Below are positions 12,535 to 22,589 of a DNA stretch of 64,000 bases, piece after piece. This DNA is from Trachythela sp. YZ-2020 (lineage: Eukaryota > Cnidaria > Anthozoa > Malacalcyonacea > Clavulariidae). The notes beneath the pieces were generated by a model, which saw only the letters and a list, made by a program, of their open reading frames with translations, did not search any database and was not told the DNA's origin. Position numbers and translations under genes: made by a program. The DNA lies in the NCBI GenBank assembly GCA_016169945.1, contig JADLSH010000286.1, positions 248,001 through 312,000 on the forward strand. Direction: 5' to 3'. Numbering within the stretch: position 1 is the stretch's first letter; the number at the start of each line of letters is the position of its first letter.

Positions 12535-12932
12535 CGAAGGTCTTCTTCAATCGTCTTTGGTGGCATACATTTAGGTATTGGAGAGACAATTGATGACTTT
12601 AACAATTCTGGAATTTTTCCTTCTCTCAAAGAACTGTTATAGATGTCAGATATCACTGGAGATAGTTCAAACGCAAAGTCTCGAAGTATCCTGTTAGGTA
12701 TTCCATCGAGACCAATTGATTTGTGACACTTAACTTTCTTTAAGGCACAAAACGCTTTGTACGGGTCAACAAGCATACCAGGTGTACACTCAACTTGGTA
12801 GTTGGGATCCGGCTCAAGGGGTTGAAATGCCGCTGACAGATTGGATCTGCTTTTGCACTCGTTGTCTATTTGTGACTTCGCCCAACAAAGACGCGCGCAC
12901 ACATTGGGACGAGAACCATAAAGCGGGTTCAT
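12535..12932 (-). pseudogene. LINE reverse transcriptase N-terminal fragment
   Basis: The frame contains the region just before and at the start of RT: AFCALKKVKCHKSIGLDGIPNRIL, followed by LSPVISDIYNSSLREGKIPELLKSSIVSPIPK. This is the conserved K-S-G-x-D-G-I-P and ...ASPIPK pair found in CR1/Jockey-like LINE RTs. It breaks off near 12535 where hAT-like sequence begins, so fingers, palm and thumb are missing. It has the same orientation as the endonuclease at 13095-14061 and presumably belongs to the same copy. The 12933-13094 gap is non-coding sequence that replaces the endonuclease-RT linker. Confidence 0.75.
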
Positions 12933-13094
12933 TATAACTGTACAAAATGAAGTATTTGCTTTTGTTTTATATTATATAATTGAAGTGTGAAAATGTAGCA
13001 TATTTTAGAGCAATCAGTTGTGTTAAATGGTCGCGTTTAGATTAAACAGATTAAAATTGTTATTCAAATAGGCCATAGCCTATCGGGCAAAAGA

Positions 13095-14061
13095 AGCTAA
13101 CACCCCCCCAGTTGTAATACCGAAGTTTCGCCCCTGATGGCAGATATGTGTTAATGGCATGCATTATGTCTTCGTGGAAGAGATTGAATTTGTTTTCGCA
13201 CCCATCTTGGTTTTGGACCTCCCTCCATGAATTGTTACATATCCATCTACCAAACGCGCGCATATTGCTATCTTTCAATTCTCTCTTATACGTAGGATTT
13301 TTACGAGTTTTGGCGTTAGGATTCACGTCTCTTGGGTTAATAAAAACTGCAAAGTGGTCACTACTACCAATGCTGGGAAGTTGTGTTGGTTCGTTAAAAT
13401 ATTTGGGTTTATTTACAAGACACCAGTCTAGGGCATCCGCATACTTATTAAGAAAGGAATCAACATTAAAATTTATGTGGTCAATCAATGACTCATTATC
13501 TTCTACCTTAGCCGACGGAGGGTGGTAAATTACTCCAAATAAAATAGTCGAAGTATGGCGTGGAAGACGATATGGCTTAAGGTGTATCCACAAAGTCTCG
13601 AGACCGGGTGACTCAAGGCTAGTCAGTCTTTCTGCCGGGATTGTATGGTGTATATAGGCACAAATTCCACCGCCGGTAATTTTATTACAGTTTGGTCTAT
13701 CTTTTCTCATTAAAATAAAATCGGAGATACTAACTGCTCTATCGGGTATTTCATCAGTTAGCCAAGTTTCAGTGACAGATATCACATGGGCACTGTTTAG
13801 CTGAACAACCACATCAAGTTCGTCGATCTTCGGTAGCAAAGATCTTACATTTGCCATCAACATCGAAGGAAAGACACCACTTGGTGGCTTTTCACCCATA
13901 GCAATATGCGGTGTATTATTAGTTCTAATTTTATTTCTGGTTTGATTATTTGGTTTCAAGTTTTGTTTTGAAGTCTTTGCCTTAATTAGGTTGATAGAGT
14001 TGCACCTGTTTCGTTTGTACATATGATTTCGTGAGGAAATTCTAGTTGGGATTTGAGCCAT
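13095..14061 (-). pseudogene. LINE apurinic-like endonuclease (ORF2 start), internally deleted
   Basis: The start ATG (14059-14061) overlaps the ORF1 stop as TAATG. After a basic leader the AP-type endonuclease begins with MLMANVRSLLPKIDELD (catalytic Asn region). It continues with SVTETWLTDEI (catalytic Glu), a GGGICAYIH stretch, LWIHLKP, GVIYHPPSA and finally LPSIGSSDHFAVF (the S-D-H box). Between NKYADA and LDWCLVNKPKYF the usual GDFN catalytic box and its surroundings are absent, so roughly 35-40 residues were lost in frame. The copy therefore keeps an open frame without an intact active site. Downstream it ends in an unrelated C-run near 13105. It is probably a CR1-like LINE; the clade call is tentative. 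Confidence 0.85.
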
Positions 14062-14409
14062 TATACATAAGATGAGAGGTTTCCGCCTTGAAGAGCTTTG
14101 GCCTGTGGTGTAAATTTAGTTGTTTTTTCTAGTTTCTCTTTTGATTGCCATAATTTGCAAATCACAAATCTAGGCCAGAATTCTTCATCTTGCACAAGAG
14201 GAAGAACAGCAGAGGGGATATGCACTTTAGCCGATACTGATCCTTTACGCTTACTGGGAAAAACTGAAATGTAGGTTGGATTTATGCCTCGCCGCTCAAG
14301 GTAAGATTGAATATGTTTCTCGTTTACGCTGCTGGCAATTCCAGATAGGAATAATCTCTTTGTTCTATTACGCCTACGTTCTACTCCAACAAAGCCATCA
14401 GCACTAATA

Positions 14410-14561
14410 CAGGATGTCTCAAAAAAAAGTGAACCCTTTGAAATTTAATACAATAGTGAACCTTTTGAAATTGAACTTCATATTTTCATTTTCTTTCAAA
14501 GAATCTATTGTACCCTATTGTATTTAATTTCAAAGGGTTCACTTTTTTTTGAGACACCCTG
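14410..14561. mobile_element. Short mariner-type MITE
   Basis: 152 bp with inverted ends (CAGGATGTCTCAAAAAAAAG at left, the inverse of CAGGGTGTCTC at right), each followed by the inverted GTGAACCCTTTGAAATT. It is flanked by TA at 14408-14409 and 14562-14563. It is inserted into the LINE ORF1 frame between the Asn-rich part and the basic C-terminal part. It is too short to code. Confidence 0.9.
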
Positions 14562-14919
14562 TACTACTATTGTTATTTATTTCGTTGTCCTTTTGTTGTG
14601 AATTTGAAACGTTTCCGGGTATTTCATTAACTCCATTTTCATTTATTTCTATAATGTTGTTGTTCAGGGCAGACTTAAGCGTAACAACTTTAGCATATGT
14701 TAACTGATCTTCTTTTTCAACTACTTCGTTGATAGTAATTGAACTATCGGTAGTTGCAGAATCTTTTTTGTTTTCAGAACTCAATGCGTAAACTAGGCTG
14801 GGACTGTTGGAACTCTCACCCGACAAGTTAATACTACCACCGTCCCCGTTTGATATTCCTAATGACCCCAATGAGGTATTCATATGTAAATCATTCAAAT
14901 TCAAATTGTTTACGTTATA

Positions 14920-15257
14920 CAGGGTGTCCCAAAAAAAAGTGACACTATAGAAATTATCTCATTGTTCTTAAACCGCTCTTAAACGCGCGTGATTACACAC
15001 CTGGGAATTTAATAAAATTCGGTATTAGGGTAAATTGTGTTACAACAAATACTCGTTGCTCTGTAGTCAATTGAACCATTGTTGTTACTCCAACTGATCA
15101 TATGATTTACATGTAATTTGATTTTTATGGTAATAGGAGTTATTTTAAATCCCAGAAGCAGAAGTTTATGCACTTGTGGGTTTAGCATAGTGCTCAGGCA
15201 TTCAAATTATAACAATAGGATAATTTCTATAGTGTCACTTTTTTTTGGGACACCCTG
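14920..15257 (-). mobile_element. Deletion-derivative mariner MITE
   Basis: 338 bp with perfect-looking ends (CAGGGTGTCCCAAAAAAAAG at left and its inverse at right) and TA at 14918-14919 and 15258-15259. The interior, on the minus strand, still holds the first codons of the transposase found in the neighbouring copy (GTTCAATTGACTACAGAGC). It is therefore an internal-deletion derivative of that mariner. A near-identical copy lies at 36830-37135. Confidence 0.9.
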
Positions 15258-15259
15258 TA

Positions 15260-16268
15260 CAGGGTGTCTAAAAAAAGTGACGCTTTAGATAATTATCCTA
15301 TTGTTATAATTTGAATGCCTGAGCACTATGCTAAACCCACAGGTGCGTAAACTTCTGCTCCTAATAGCTCCTAATAGCATAAAAGAAAATATCTGCACAA
15401 AAAAGTAAAATTACAAGTAAATCATACTATCAGTTGGAGTAAAAATAATGGTTCAATTGACTACAGAGCAACGAGTATTTATTGTAACAAATTATACCCT
15501 AACACAAAGTGTAACCGCAGTGCAAAACGCATTTAGAATCCGATTTCCAGATCGGAATCCGCCTGTCAGAAATACAATTTTGAAAAACTTTAGGAAATAT
15601 CAGAACACGGGAACAAGCCTTAACCGTAACAAGTGTAATTCAGGCAGGCGAAGAACTGCTCGAAGTGAAGCGAATATAGCCGCTGTAAGAGATCTTTTAG
15701 AAGAAACTCCACGAGGTGTGAGTGTTCGTCGTAATCCTGTTGCAGTTTCGCCAGCAAGCTTTAACAGGATTACAAGACTGGACGACAGCATGCATGTACG
15801 ACACGAGCTACTTCCTAATGACTTGCCACGTCGACCACGCTATTCACATTGGTTTAATCAACGCTGTCGAAACCAAAATTATTTCCAAAGCATTATTATT
15901 GGAGATGAAGCAGGATTTGCCTTGAATGGAGAAGTTAACTCTCACAATGTGCGCGAGTATGCACCGAAAGGACATCCACCGGCATTTACCTTTGAAAGGA
16001 CGAATTCTCGTGCCAAACTCACTATCTGGGCAGCACTCTGCGGTAATGGTGTGATTTTGGGGCCTTACTTTTTTGATGGTCAATGTGAACGGCCTGGCAT
16101 ATCTCCGAATGCTGAATGAATTTGCTTTCCCGCAACTTGCCATTCATTCTAACAATCAGTATTGGGAGGGATTGTTTCGCGCTCCAGCACATCGCCTCGT
16201 TGAAGTCAGGAATCGCCTTAACGAAGTATTCGGATGTGAAATGGCCACCTCGCTCACCGGATTTAACC
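15260..16268 (+). pseudogene. mariner-like transposase, frameshifted and truncated
   Basis: The element starts CAGGGTGTCTAAAAAAAG at 15260, sharing the TA with the preceding MITE. The frame from 15448 begins MVQLTTEQRVFIVTNYTL. It has an N-terminal helix-turn-helix region (DUF4817-like) up to about residue 110, then the catalytic core: GDEAGFALNGEVN (first Asp), TIWAALCGNGVILGPYFFDG (second Asp), and after a shift VNGLAYLRMLNEF. WPPRSPDLT (third Asp) occurs near 16240. At least two frameshifts (near 16080 and after 16140) and loss of everything beyond the third Asp, including the right inverted end, make it inactive. LINE ORF1 sequence resumes at about 16270. Confidence 0.85.
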
Positions 16269-16757
16269 CTTTATTCAGCAGCTTTGCTTTTAGATGATTT
16301 CGGCAAATTTACAAAATCTCTGATGTTCTCATATATAGAATCCTGAAGATTCGACATTGCCTGTGCCATATGCGAGATAGTATTCGACAATGTTTGTACC
16401 AATTCGCTATTGATAGACTGACCCGCTTTAAGACTCTCAATCTCATTGTAAATATCAAAATTTTTACCCAAATAGCTGGGGTTTGGATTAATGTCGGAAT
16501 AAGAGTTATACTCGCCCCTTTTAGATATCTTCTCACAAAGTTCCTTCTTTAAACCATCGGCCTTTTCACCGCCTAACGATAGTATGCTCTTATTTTTTCG
16601 CCACGTAATGGTTAGATTTGCAGAATTAAATAACTTCTTATCTCCGCCAGGTGCGACCAATTTCCATTAAGCTTTAGGTCTTCTTTTAAAAACAGCTTCA
16701 AGGATTCGAAATCCCCTGACCAAGCTAAACACAGTTCTCTTGTGAGGATGTTGTTGC

Positions 16758-17211
16758 CAGGGGCGTAACTCGGGTCTAAACAATGGGGGGGTGTGGATCA
16801 TTTTGCCCGGCGAAAGGGCGTGGTCAAAACATAATGTCCTTTACATTATGTAAAAGTCGGCAAAAACCAAAAAGGTTTATGGGGGCCCTCATGCCGCTTG
16901 CGGGAATGCACAGGTATCGAGTGCTGAAGGCCCCAGGCCACTAGGGGGGTGAAATGTGGAGTCTCGAAAACGCCATTTTATGCACTTTGGGGGAAGATTT
17001 TATAGAATTCTGATGGTCAGAAAATATTAGATTAGCAAATTTTTCAAACTGGTCTTCAAGGCTTTTTGCTTTTTGTTCTTACTTAACATGCCTTGAATCT
17101 ATTTTTGCCCGACCAACATGGCAAAATTTGCCCTACGAAGTTACAATTGTTAAACATTGGGGGGGGGGGGGTGACTCGCCCTCCCAAACCCCCCCACTAG
17201 TTACGCCCCTG
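16758..17211. mobile_element. Non-autonomous hAT-type element with perfect 8-bp target duplication
   Basis: Inverted ends CAGGGGCGTAACT at 16758 and AGTTACGCCCCTG ending at 17211, flanked by GTTGTTGC on both sides (16750-16757 and 17212-17219). The interior has G-runs and no frame. It is inserted in the 5' part of the LINE ORF1. The 8-bp duplication and CAGGGGCG ends are hAT hallmarks. Confidence 0.9.
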
Positions 17212-17790
17212 GTTGTTGCCATTTGGCAACTACTTTAAGTTTCGTTTATAGCTATTAGATGGAGCAAAATTCACACGTCTGACCTCTCTGGTCGCACACG
17301 TCTGACCGTTTATGCAGTTTGTCACATTGCAAATCGGTTCGATTACCACTTCTTGTAGTAGAACACAAATGCGTGCAACACGGAAAATGCACTCAAATTG
17401 TGTGTTGCAAGTAAATTAAAAACGCATATTATATATTATGAAGAGAACCACCTAAACTTTACTTGCCAGTAAAGAAACTGTTTATACTGTAACTTAACCA
17501 CCTGAGGGTGCTTCGAGGTTTATAAATTCCAACGAAATCGTTTCTTAAGAGCGTAACGCTAATGGGGCGGCAGGGTCGCAATGTCACTATTCAAAATAGG
17601 AATTCGCAAACGCATATCTATATTGTGTAGCTATCATATGGTTAATATTTTATTTCGCACCGTGTCGCACTGCATGTGGCGAGCAGGCAGCCGACCGCAA
17701 TGCATGCAGCAATTATAGTTATCAAGGTTAACGTTTTCCATATATGTGGTCACGCGTCAGATGTTAATTTCAATATGGTTTGTATTATAT

Positions 17791-18362
17791 AGAGGGTCTG
17801 AATGGAGTTAACTGACAACTGACAAATGGCCTTAAAAATAACTGACTACTGACAAATAATGAGTTTCTTAACTGACTACTGGCAAATAAAACTTAACTGA
17901 CAAATCGAGGTAACATCAAGTGGGGTTGTGTTTTTCCCACTTTGATCACAACAGAACTGTCTAACTAAATTAATAAAGGTAGTGTTGAGAAAGTGTTGTT
18001 TTTTAAGTATTTTATGACGTGTTCTGAGTTTTAAAATTCTGTAAATTCTTCTCCTAAAATGCAGGAAATGGCATTTTAGAGGCTCTAGATTTCAAAATTT
18101 CCCAAAGTTTCTCATACCCCCTGCATATTTAGCGTTGTTGCGCCGACTAGGGATGAGTAAAAAAATTCGACGTTTTCGAGCAACAGATACCAACAAATGG
18201 GATCAGTATTATCCTGTAGTAACCATGTCAACCTCCTCACAGGATATGGCCAGTTAATTATTAACTAACATTTAACTGACAAGTCAAATATTTAACTGAC
18301 AAATGAGAAAAGACCAAAATATTTCCTGACAACCGACATACAGAACCCCCCATTTAGACCCT

Positions 18363-18364
<2 letters not shown>
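17791..18364. mobile_element. MITE-like element with internal AACTGACAAAT repeats
   Basis: Ends AGAGGGTCTGAATGG at 17791 and CCATTTAGACCCTCT ending at 18364. TATAT lies on both sides, although the right side is a TA microsatellite, so the duplication is not conclusive. Both subterminal parts contain several copies of (TTA)ACTGACAAAT and ACTGACTACTG. The centre contains the AAATGGCATTT-type motif seen in other elements here. Confidence 0.6.

Positions 18365-18435
<71 letters not shown>
18365..18435. repeat. (TA)n microsatellite
   Basis: About 70 bp of nearly pure TA directly before the Penelope-like element. Shorter TA tracts also lie at 19928-19995. Confidence 0.95.
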
Positions 18436-18438
<3 letters not shown>

Positions 18439-18452
18439 CGCTTACCTCAAAA

Positions 18453-18506
18453 CTTGTCTGCAACAGGCTGTTTCATCTGTAAAAGAATCATCAGGCAGTT
18501 TACAAG
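18453..18506 (-). ncRNA. Hammerhead ribozyme motif (inverted copy)
   Basis: Inverse of the motif at 19790-19843, with the same core: CTGATGA, GAAA and TT before the cut site on the minus strand. It lies in the left inverted terminal copy of the Penelope-like element. Confidence 0.75.
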
Positions 18507-18625
18507 TATCGAAAGAAATGACCGCTTATATGCTTCCTGCCGGGGCGTGGGGGTGTGTGTGGGAGACAATGTGTGCATGCATGGCTTTGTTTGCGTTGTT
18601 TACGCTGTTTTCTTTCTATATAGAA

Positions 18626-19700
18626 AGCATCGGCCTATATAGAGATGACGGTTTGGCTATTATAAAAAGTAAATCAGCACGTTTAGCAGACAAAACAAGA
18701 AAAGATCTCCACAAAATTTTCGAGCAGTTTGACCTAAAAATTACCGCCGAATCAAATTTACGCATTGTAAACTTTTTAGATGTAACTTTCGACCTTAACA
18801 ATGGAAAACATAGGCCCTATAGGAAGCCCAATGACGATCCACTATACATAAATATGCACTCTAATCACCCACCGAGCATCACAAGGCAACTACCTGCATC
18901 AATTAACAAGCGCATCGCACTTCTTTCATCAGATGAGCAAACTTTTCAGGAATCTGCACCCATATATCAGAACGCACTTAGGCATAATCATGAACTTAGC
19001 TACACTCAGCACACACCGCAAAAACAACGCAGGAATAGGCAACGCAACATCATTTGGTTCAACCCACCATTTAGCAAGAGTGTTAGCACAAACATGGGAC
19101 GTAATTTCCTTAGTCTAATTGACAAGCATTTTCCACCGCACCACAAGCTACATAAAATTTTTAACAGAAATACAGTTAAAGTAAGCTATAGCTGCATGAA
19201 CAATATTAAGTCAGTAATCACTAAACACAATGCACGCATATCTAGAAATAACAAGCCACAGGAGAGGGACACTACCAATTGCAGTTGTAGAAAAAACACC
19301 ATTTGCCCGCTTCAAAAACAATGCATGACTAGGGACATAGTATACAAAGCAACAGTCACAGTAAGCAACACAAACACGATCAAAAATTACATTGGCATGA
19401 CTGCAACCACATTCAAAGAGCGATTGGCCAACCACACTAAATCTTTTCAGCATAAAAGCATGCAAATGACACGGAACTTTCTAAATATATTTGGACATTG
19501 AAAGAAAACAATAAGGATTTCAGTATTAATTGGCAAATTTTAAAACATTCTATTTCGTATACGGGAGGATCAAAACGATGCAATTTATGTTTAGAAGAAA
19601 AATTTTGTATTTTGAAAGAAAAAAACAAGGATTGTTTACTCAACAAAAGAGCTGAAATAATTTCACGATGTCGTCATCGTAATAAATTTCGCGTAAACAA
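18626..19700 (+). pseudogene. Penelope-like ORF: RT tail and GIY-YIG endonuclease
   Basis: The frame enters within RT at YRDDGLAIIKSKSARLADKT (catalytic Asp pair at about 18641-18649). Before this point only inverted terminal sequence is read. It continues through NFLDVTFDLNNGKHRPYRKP, a linker (RQRNIIWFNPPFSKSVSTNM) and a Cys motif (NCSCRKNTICPLQKQC). The GIY-YIG nuclease follows, with IVYKATVTVSN as the first strand and NYIGMTATTFKERLANHTKS carrying the conserved Arg and His. One frameshift near 19460 moves the rest into another frame, which holds DTELSKYIW and a terminal Cys-rich part (CNLCLEEKFCIL then AEIISRCRHRNKF). The endonuclease nicks target DNA in this class. This copy cannot retrotranspose because RT motifs before YRDD are gone. 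No natural start is present. Confidence 0.9.
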
Positions 19701-19789
19701 CGCATACAAAGCCATGCATGCACACATTGTCTCCCACACACACCCCCACGCCCCGGCAGGAAGCATATAAGCGGTCATTTCTTTCGATA

Positions 19790-19843
19790 CTTGTAAACTG
19801 CCTGATGATTCTTTTACAGATGAAACAGCCTGTTGCAGACAAG
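19790..19843 (+). ncRNA. Type I hammerhead ribozyme motif in Penelope terminal repeat
   Basis: Stem I is CTTGT-(AAA)-CTGC paired with GCAG-ACAAG. The core CTGATGA is at 19802-19808, stem II is a weak TCT/AGA hairpin, GAAA is at 19822-19825, and a two-pair stem III (CA/TG) is followed by TT before the predicted cleavage at 19834/19835. The very short stem III is typical of hammerheads reported in Penelope-like elements, where they process element transcripts. Stem II is weak, so activity of this copy is uncertain. Confidence 0.75.
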
Positions 19844-19959
19844 TTTTGAGGTAAGCGAAAATCTATAATTTGCTCTAACTATATGTTGTTGAGCACTCTT
19901 TGCGTTTCGTAGACCTAAACCTACACGTATATATATATATATATATAAAATAGAGATCT

Positions 19960-19998
<39 letters not shown>

Positions 19999-19999
19999 T

Positions 20000-20427
20000 T
20001 GAATATCCTATACTAGAGTTTTTCAATGAGTAAATATATCTCAAGCAGATGTCAGAGCCATCACATAAATTACATTCATTGCTTCCTAGGAAATGCTCTG
20101 AGGTAAAAGGAAGAGAAACTCGAACAAATCCGAACAAATTTTATAACTTCTTCTACAGAACCGAAAGATTTAAACGCAGTCCGTTAGTATATGCAATAGA
20201 TAAATACAACGATAGGCTAAAACTGCAGTAGTTTTAATTTGAGAACGTTCTATATATATAGTCGTATATTTTAGTCGTATTTTAGATATAAATTTGTATA
20301 TACATGTAATATTTTAGAATTAGTTGTAATCTTAACTAGTAGTTGAACCAAATTGTAAACACATTATAATTTAGTGTATCCGCTATTGAAATGTGGGAAA
20401 TAAAGCCATTATTATTATTATTATTAT
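20000..20427 (+). pseudogene. LINE 3' end: RT C-terminal tail and (ATT)n tail
   Basis: The frame ending at 20231 reads LHSLLPRKCSEV, RTRTNPNKFYNFFYRTERFKR and SPLVYAIDKYNDR. This is the C-terminal tail of LINE RTs (a Leu-Leu-Pro, Arg-rich, T-ERFKRS-type ending). An untranslated stretch follows with AATAAAG at 20399 and an (ATT)n tail to 20427, typical of CR1/L2-type 3' ends. It is 5' truncated before about 20000. It joins directly a Penelope-like fragment at 20433. Confidence 0.75.
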
Positions 20428-20432
20428 CTGCT

Positions 20433-20890
20433 GAGTTCAGTGCTGTTTTTGTGCTTCGGGTTTCTGAATGAGCAGGTGTGATTGTTGTATCGTGTCTTAA
20501 TAGTCTCTTCCGTCAGTCCTACGTACGTTTGTTGTTCTCCGTTATCTTCTCTTGTAATTGTTGCTTGATACACGACATTTTCGACTTGGTATTTTTCTGA
20601 GAGCGGGCAACTTTTTTCTCACGGCAATTGCATTCTTCGGTTGCTTCTGGAGGTTGCTGGACTTCTTTAGTAAGCACTGATTTGTTGTGCGCCGAAATTG
20701 TCTTCGCGATGCTGGGCATGCAGCTTAGCGATTAAAAACTTTGTGCAGCGGGTGGTTTTGTGGTTTCGTTGATTATCCGCAGGAATTTGCCGCCGACATT
20801 TGTGGCAACGTTGGCGCTGTAGGGTGTGTTAAACCATAATATGATGTTTCTGCTTCTCTGGCGTTTGGGCTTTGTTGGCTCTGGATTGTA
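20433..20890 (-). pseudogene. Second Penelope-like fragment (linker plus GIY-YIG start)
   Basis: On the minus strand, across frameshifts, it reads QRSRNIILWFNTPYSANVAT, then SCMPSIAKTISAHNKSVL, a Cys motif (ECNCREKK, CPLSEKYQVE) and the nuclease start VVYQATITRED with TYVGLTEETIKTRYNNH. The order and motifs match the element at 18.6-19.7 kb, but the sequence is clearly different, so it is a second Penelope lineage. It is cut off after ...NSTELS by the ATT tail of the adjacent LINE. Confidence 0.8.
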
Positions 20891-21047
20891 ATTGAGTTAC
20901 TAATTAACTATAAATTCTTCCCTCGATCAAGAACTCTTCAGCAGCACCGAGGATTTAATATGCAAATATTCGTGTCATCACGGAGAGCATCCACAGCGGA
21001 CGATAATGTTGTGGCTAATGTGGCAGACAAAGGCAAACCAAAGTTGG

Positions 21048-21302
21048 TCAATTCTGAAGACTTGATCGTCCACTAGACTTTTCAACAGCGTCACAACAAG
21101 ATACATCATCTGGAACCACACAAGATGGTTCTGACACAGAATAAGATTCAGATGAGAATCTATGCTTGGCCATAATAAACAATGGAAAAATCAAGCTTTT
21201 CCCGAAGCCTATTCGAAAAACACATAGGACGTCTTTTCCATTTAGCAAAGATACGATCGCTAAATTTGGTAAAGCTTTTACGCATTCAACTACAGCTATC
21301 AT
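21048..21302 (-). pseudogene. RecQ-like helicase fragment
   Basis: The minus frame reads ALPNLAIVSLLNGKDVLCVF then RIGFGKSLIFPLF. This matches the nucleotide-binding entry of RecQ-like helicases (Q-region followed by GKDVL and a T/F-G-x-GKS Walker A box with KSL-I-F). Only this one exon-sized piece is present. The frame then becomes unrelated Ser-rich sequence and stops. RecQ-like fragments of this kind are often spread by transposons in invertebrate genomes. It is probably a dead exon copy. The call rests on one motif. Confidence 0.5.
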
Positions 21303-21429
21303 GTTAAATATTTTAAAAGATCAAGACTCTCACTTTACTTTTATAGGTGTCGACGAATGCCACATTGCCACACTGTGGAATGTTGATAAGGATTTGTTTG
21401 ATTTGCAAAAATACAAGTTATAATATAAG

Positions 21430-22560
21430 TCTGTTGAAATTGTAATAAAATATTACTGTTTTGTTACTTTATAGTATTTGCTGTATATTTGAACCCCATG
21501 CACATAGTGCAAGAAATATTGTGCATAACATCACATATTGATCTACTGTTATATTATATATTTTGCATTTCAATAAGGGAAAATCACAAAACCAGGATCG
21601 TTGTGCCAAACCTGCATTCAGAAAAGCCTTTGGCAAGTTGTCAACACCGGCTCGGATAATTTTTCAGTTAAGGAAAACTTTGTTTATAATAAATTTGAAC
21701 AAGTGTCGCAATTGTAGAATACCAATATATGTTTGACATAAGATAATTATTTAAAAAAAATAGAAAACGTGGGATGTTTTAATCGACGATTTTTCAATCT
21801 TTATGGTAATTTACAGTACAACAAGATTTGTAAATATAAAAAACAATTTGTGTCAATTTGAAGCTTGATATTACTGACTTTTATTATAAAGGGCCAAGGG
21901 AATTCACACTCTATACTTTTTTCAAAGTATTTTCACTATAGTGTTTTCACCTATTCCCTTGTTAAAGATTGAACCCTTTACACAAAGGAAATACATTTCC
22001 ATAAATCTTTTGGTTTTCAGCCACAATTTTTACGAGCTTTATAATATGTAGAAACAATACATGAATACACAGCTATAAATATAGTCATTTGTTTACAACG
22101 GTCTTTACTCAATACTTGCTCAAGTGTCGAGCAATGGGCGGTGCTTAATGAAGTGTAAAATCTTCAACTTCAATAGACCTGTCCACAGTCCCTCCTTTTC
22201 CCGCGCGCCTTTCCACAGAGGAACTTGGTACAGTCTATCTGTTGATGGACTCTAAATACAACTGGAGGACATGTTGCTAATGTCAATATGCCATGCAGAA
22301 AAGTGTCGCCAAAAACATGGCGGATTTTGACGTCAATTGACGCCATTTCCATGACAACTGGTCCCAAATGCCCTTGATAATTACCACTGCCCAGGCTCAA
22401 TTTTGAGCCCGCAACAATTTTCACACTCCCCTGGTTTTTACAAAAATATTTTAGCTTTTTGCAGTAAATTCTCGTTTTTTTACGACATTTCGACATATTT
22501 TTTCAACCTTTCACCATTTATTAAAAGATGTGCAAGTCGTAAACGTTATTCTCGTCGAAG
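21430..22560. other. Intergenic, no gene seen
   Basis: AT-rich sequence without a supported frame. A possible partial element around 22170-22500 contains the TGACGTCAATTGACGCC motif. Confidence 0.5.
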
Positions 22561-22589
22561 ATTGCTTATATATATATATAAATAAGTTG

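Larger units (their letters stand above)
14061..17230 (-). pseudogene. LINE ORF1 split by nested insertions
   Basis: ORF1 of the minus-strand LINE, read in pieces. The 5' part is at about 17230-17212 and 16757-16271, the middle at 14917-14564 and the 3' part at 14407-14061. The 5' part has ILTRELCLAWSGDFESLKLF, a frameshift near 16655, then APGGDKKLF and ITWRKNKSILSL, and a helical stretch (SLKAGQSINSELVQTLSNTI). The middle is Ser/Asn-rich. The 3' part reads RTKRLFLSGIASSVNEKHI then YISVFPSKRKGSVSAKVHIP, resembling the RNA-binding C-terminus of LINE ORF1 proteins, and stops at TAA (14061-14063). Interruptions are a hAT element (16758-17211), a truncated mariner plus a mariner MITE (15260-16268, 14920-15257) and a short MITE (14410-14561). 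The order of pieces is collinear. Confidence 0.8.
18438..19862 (+). mobile_element. 5'-truncated Penelope-like element with inverted terminal copies
   Basis: A body encoding the RT tail and GIY-YIG endonuclease is bracketed by two inverted copies of one roughly 180-bp sequence (18438-18625 and 19683-19862). The copies match almost base for base, including CTCCCACACACACCCCCACG and the hammerhead region. Penelope-like elements are known to carry such pseudo-LTRs, often inverted by partial re-insertion, with a hammerhead ribozyme inside. The left copy is fused just before the RT YRDD box, so most of the RT is missing. Confidence 0.85.
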
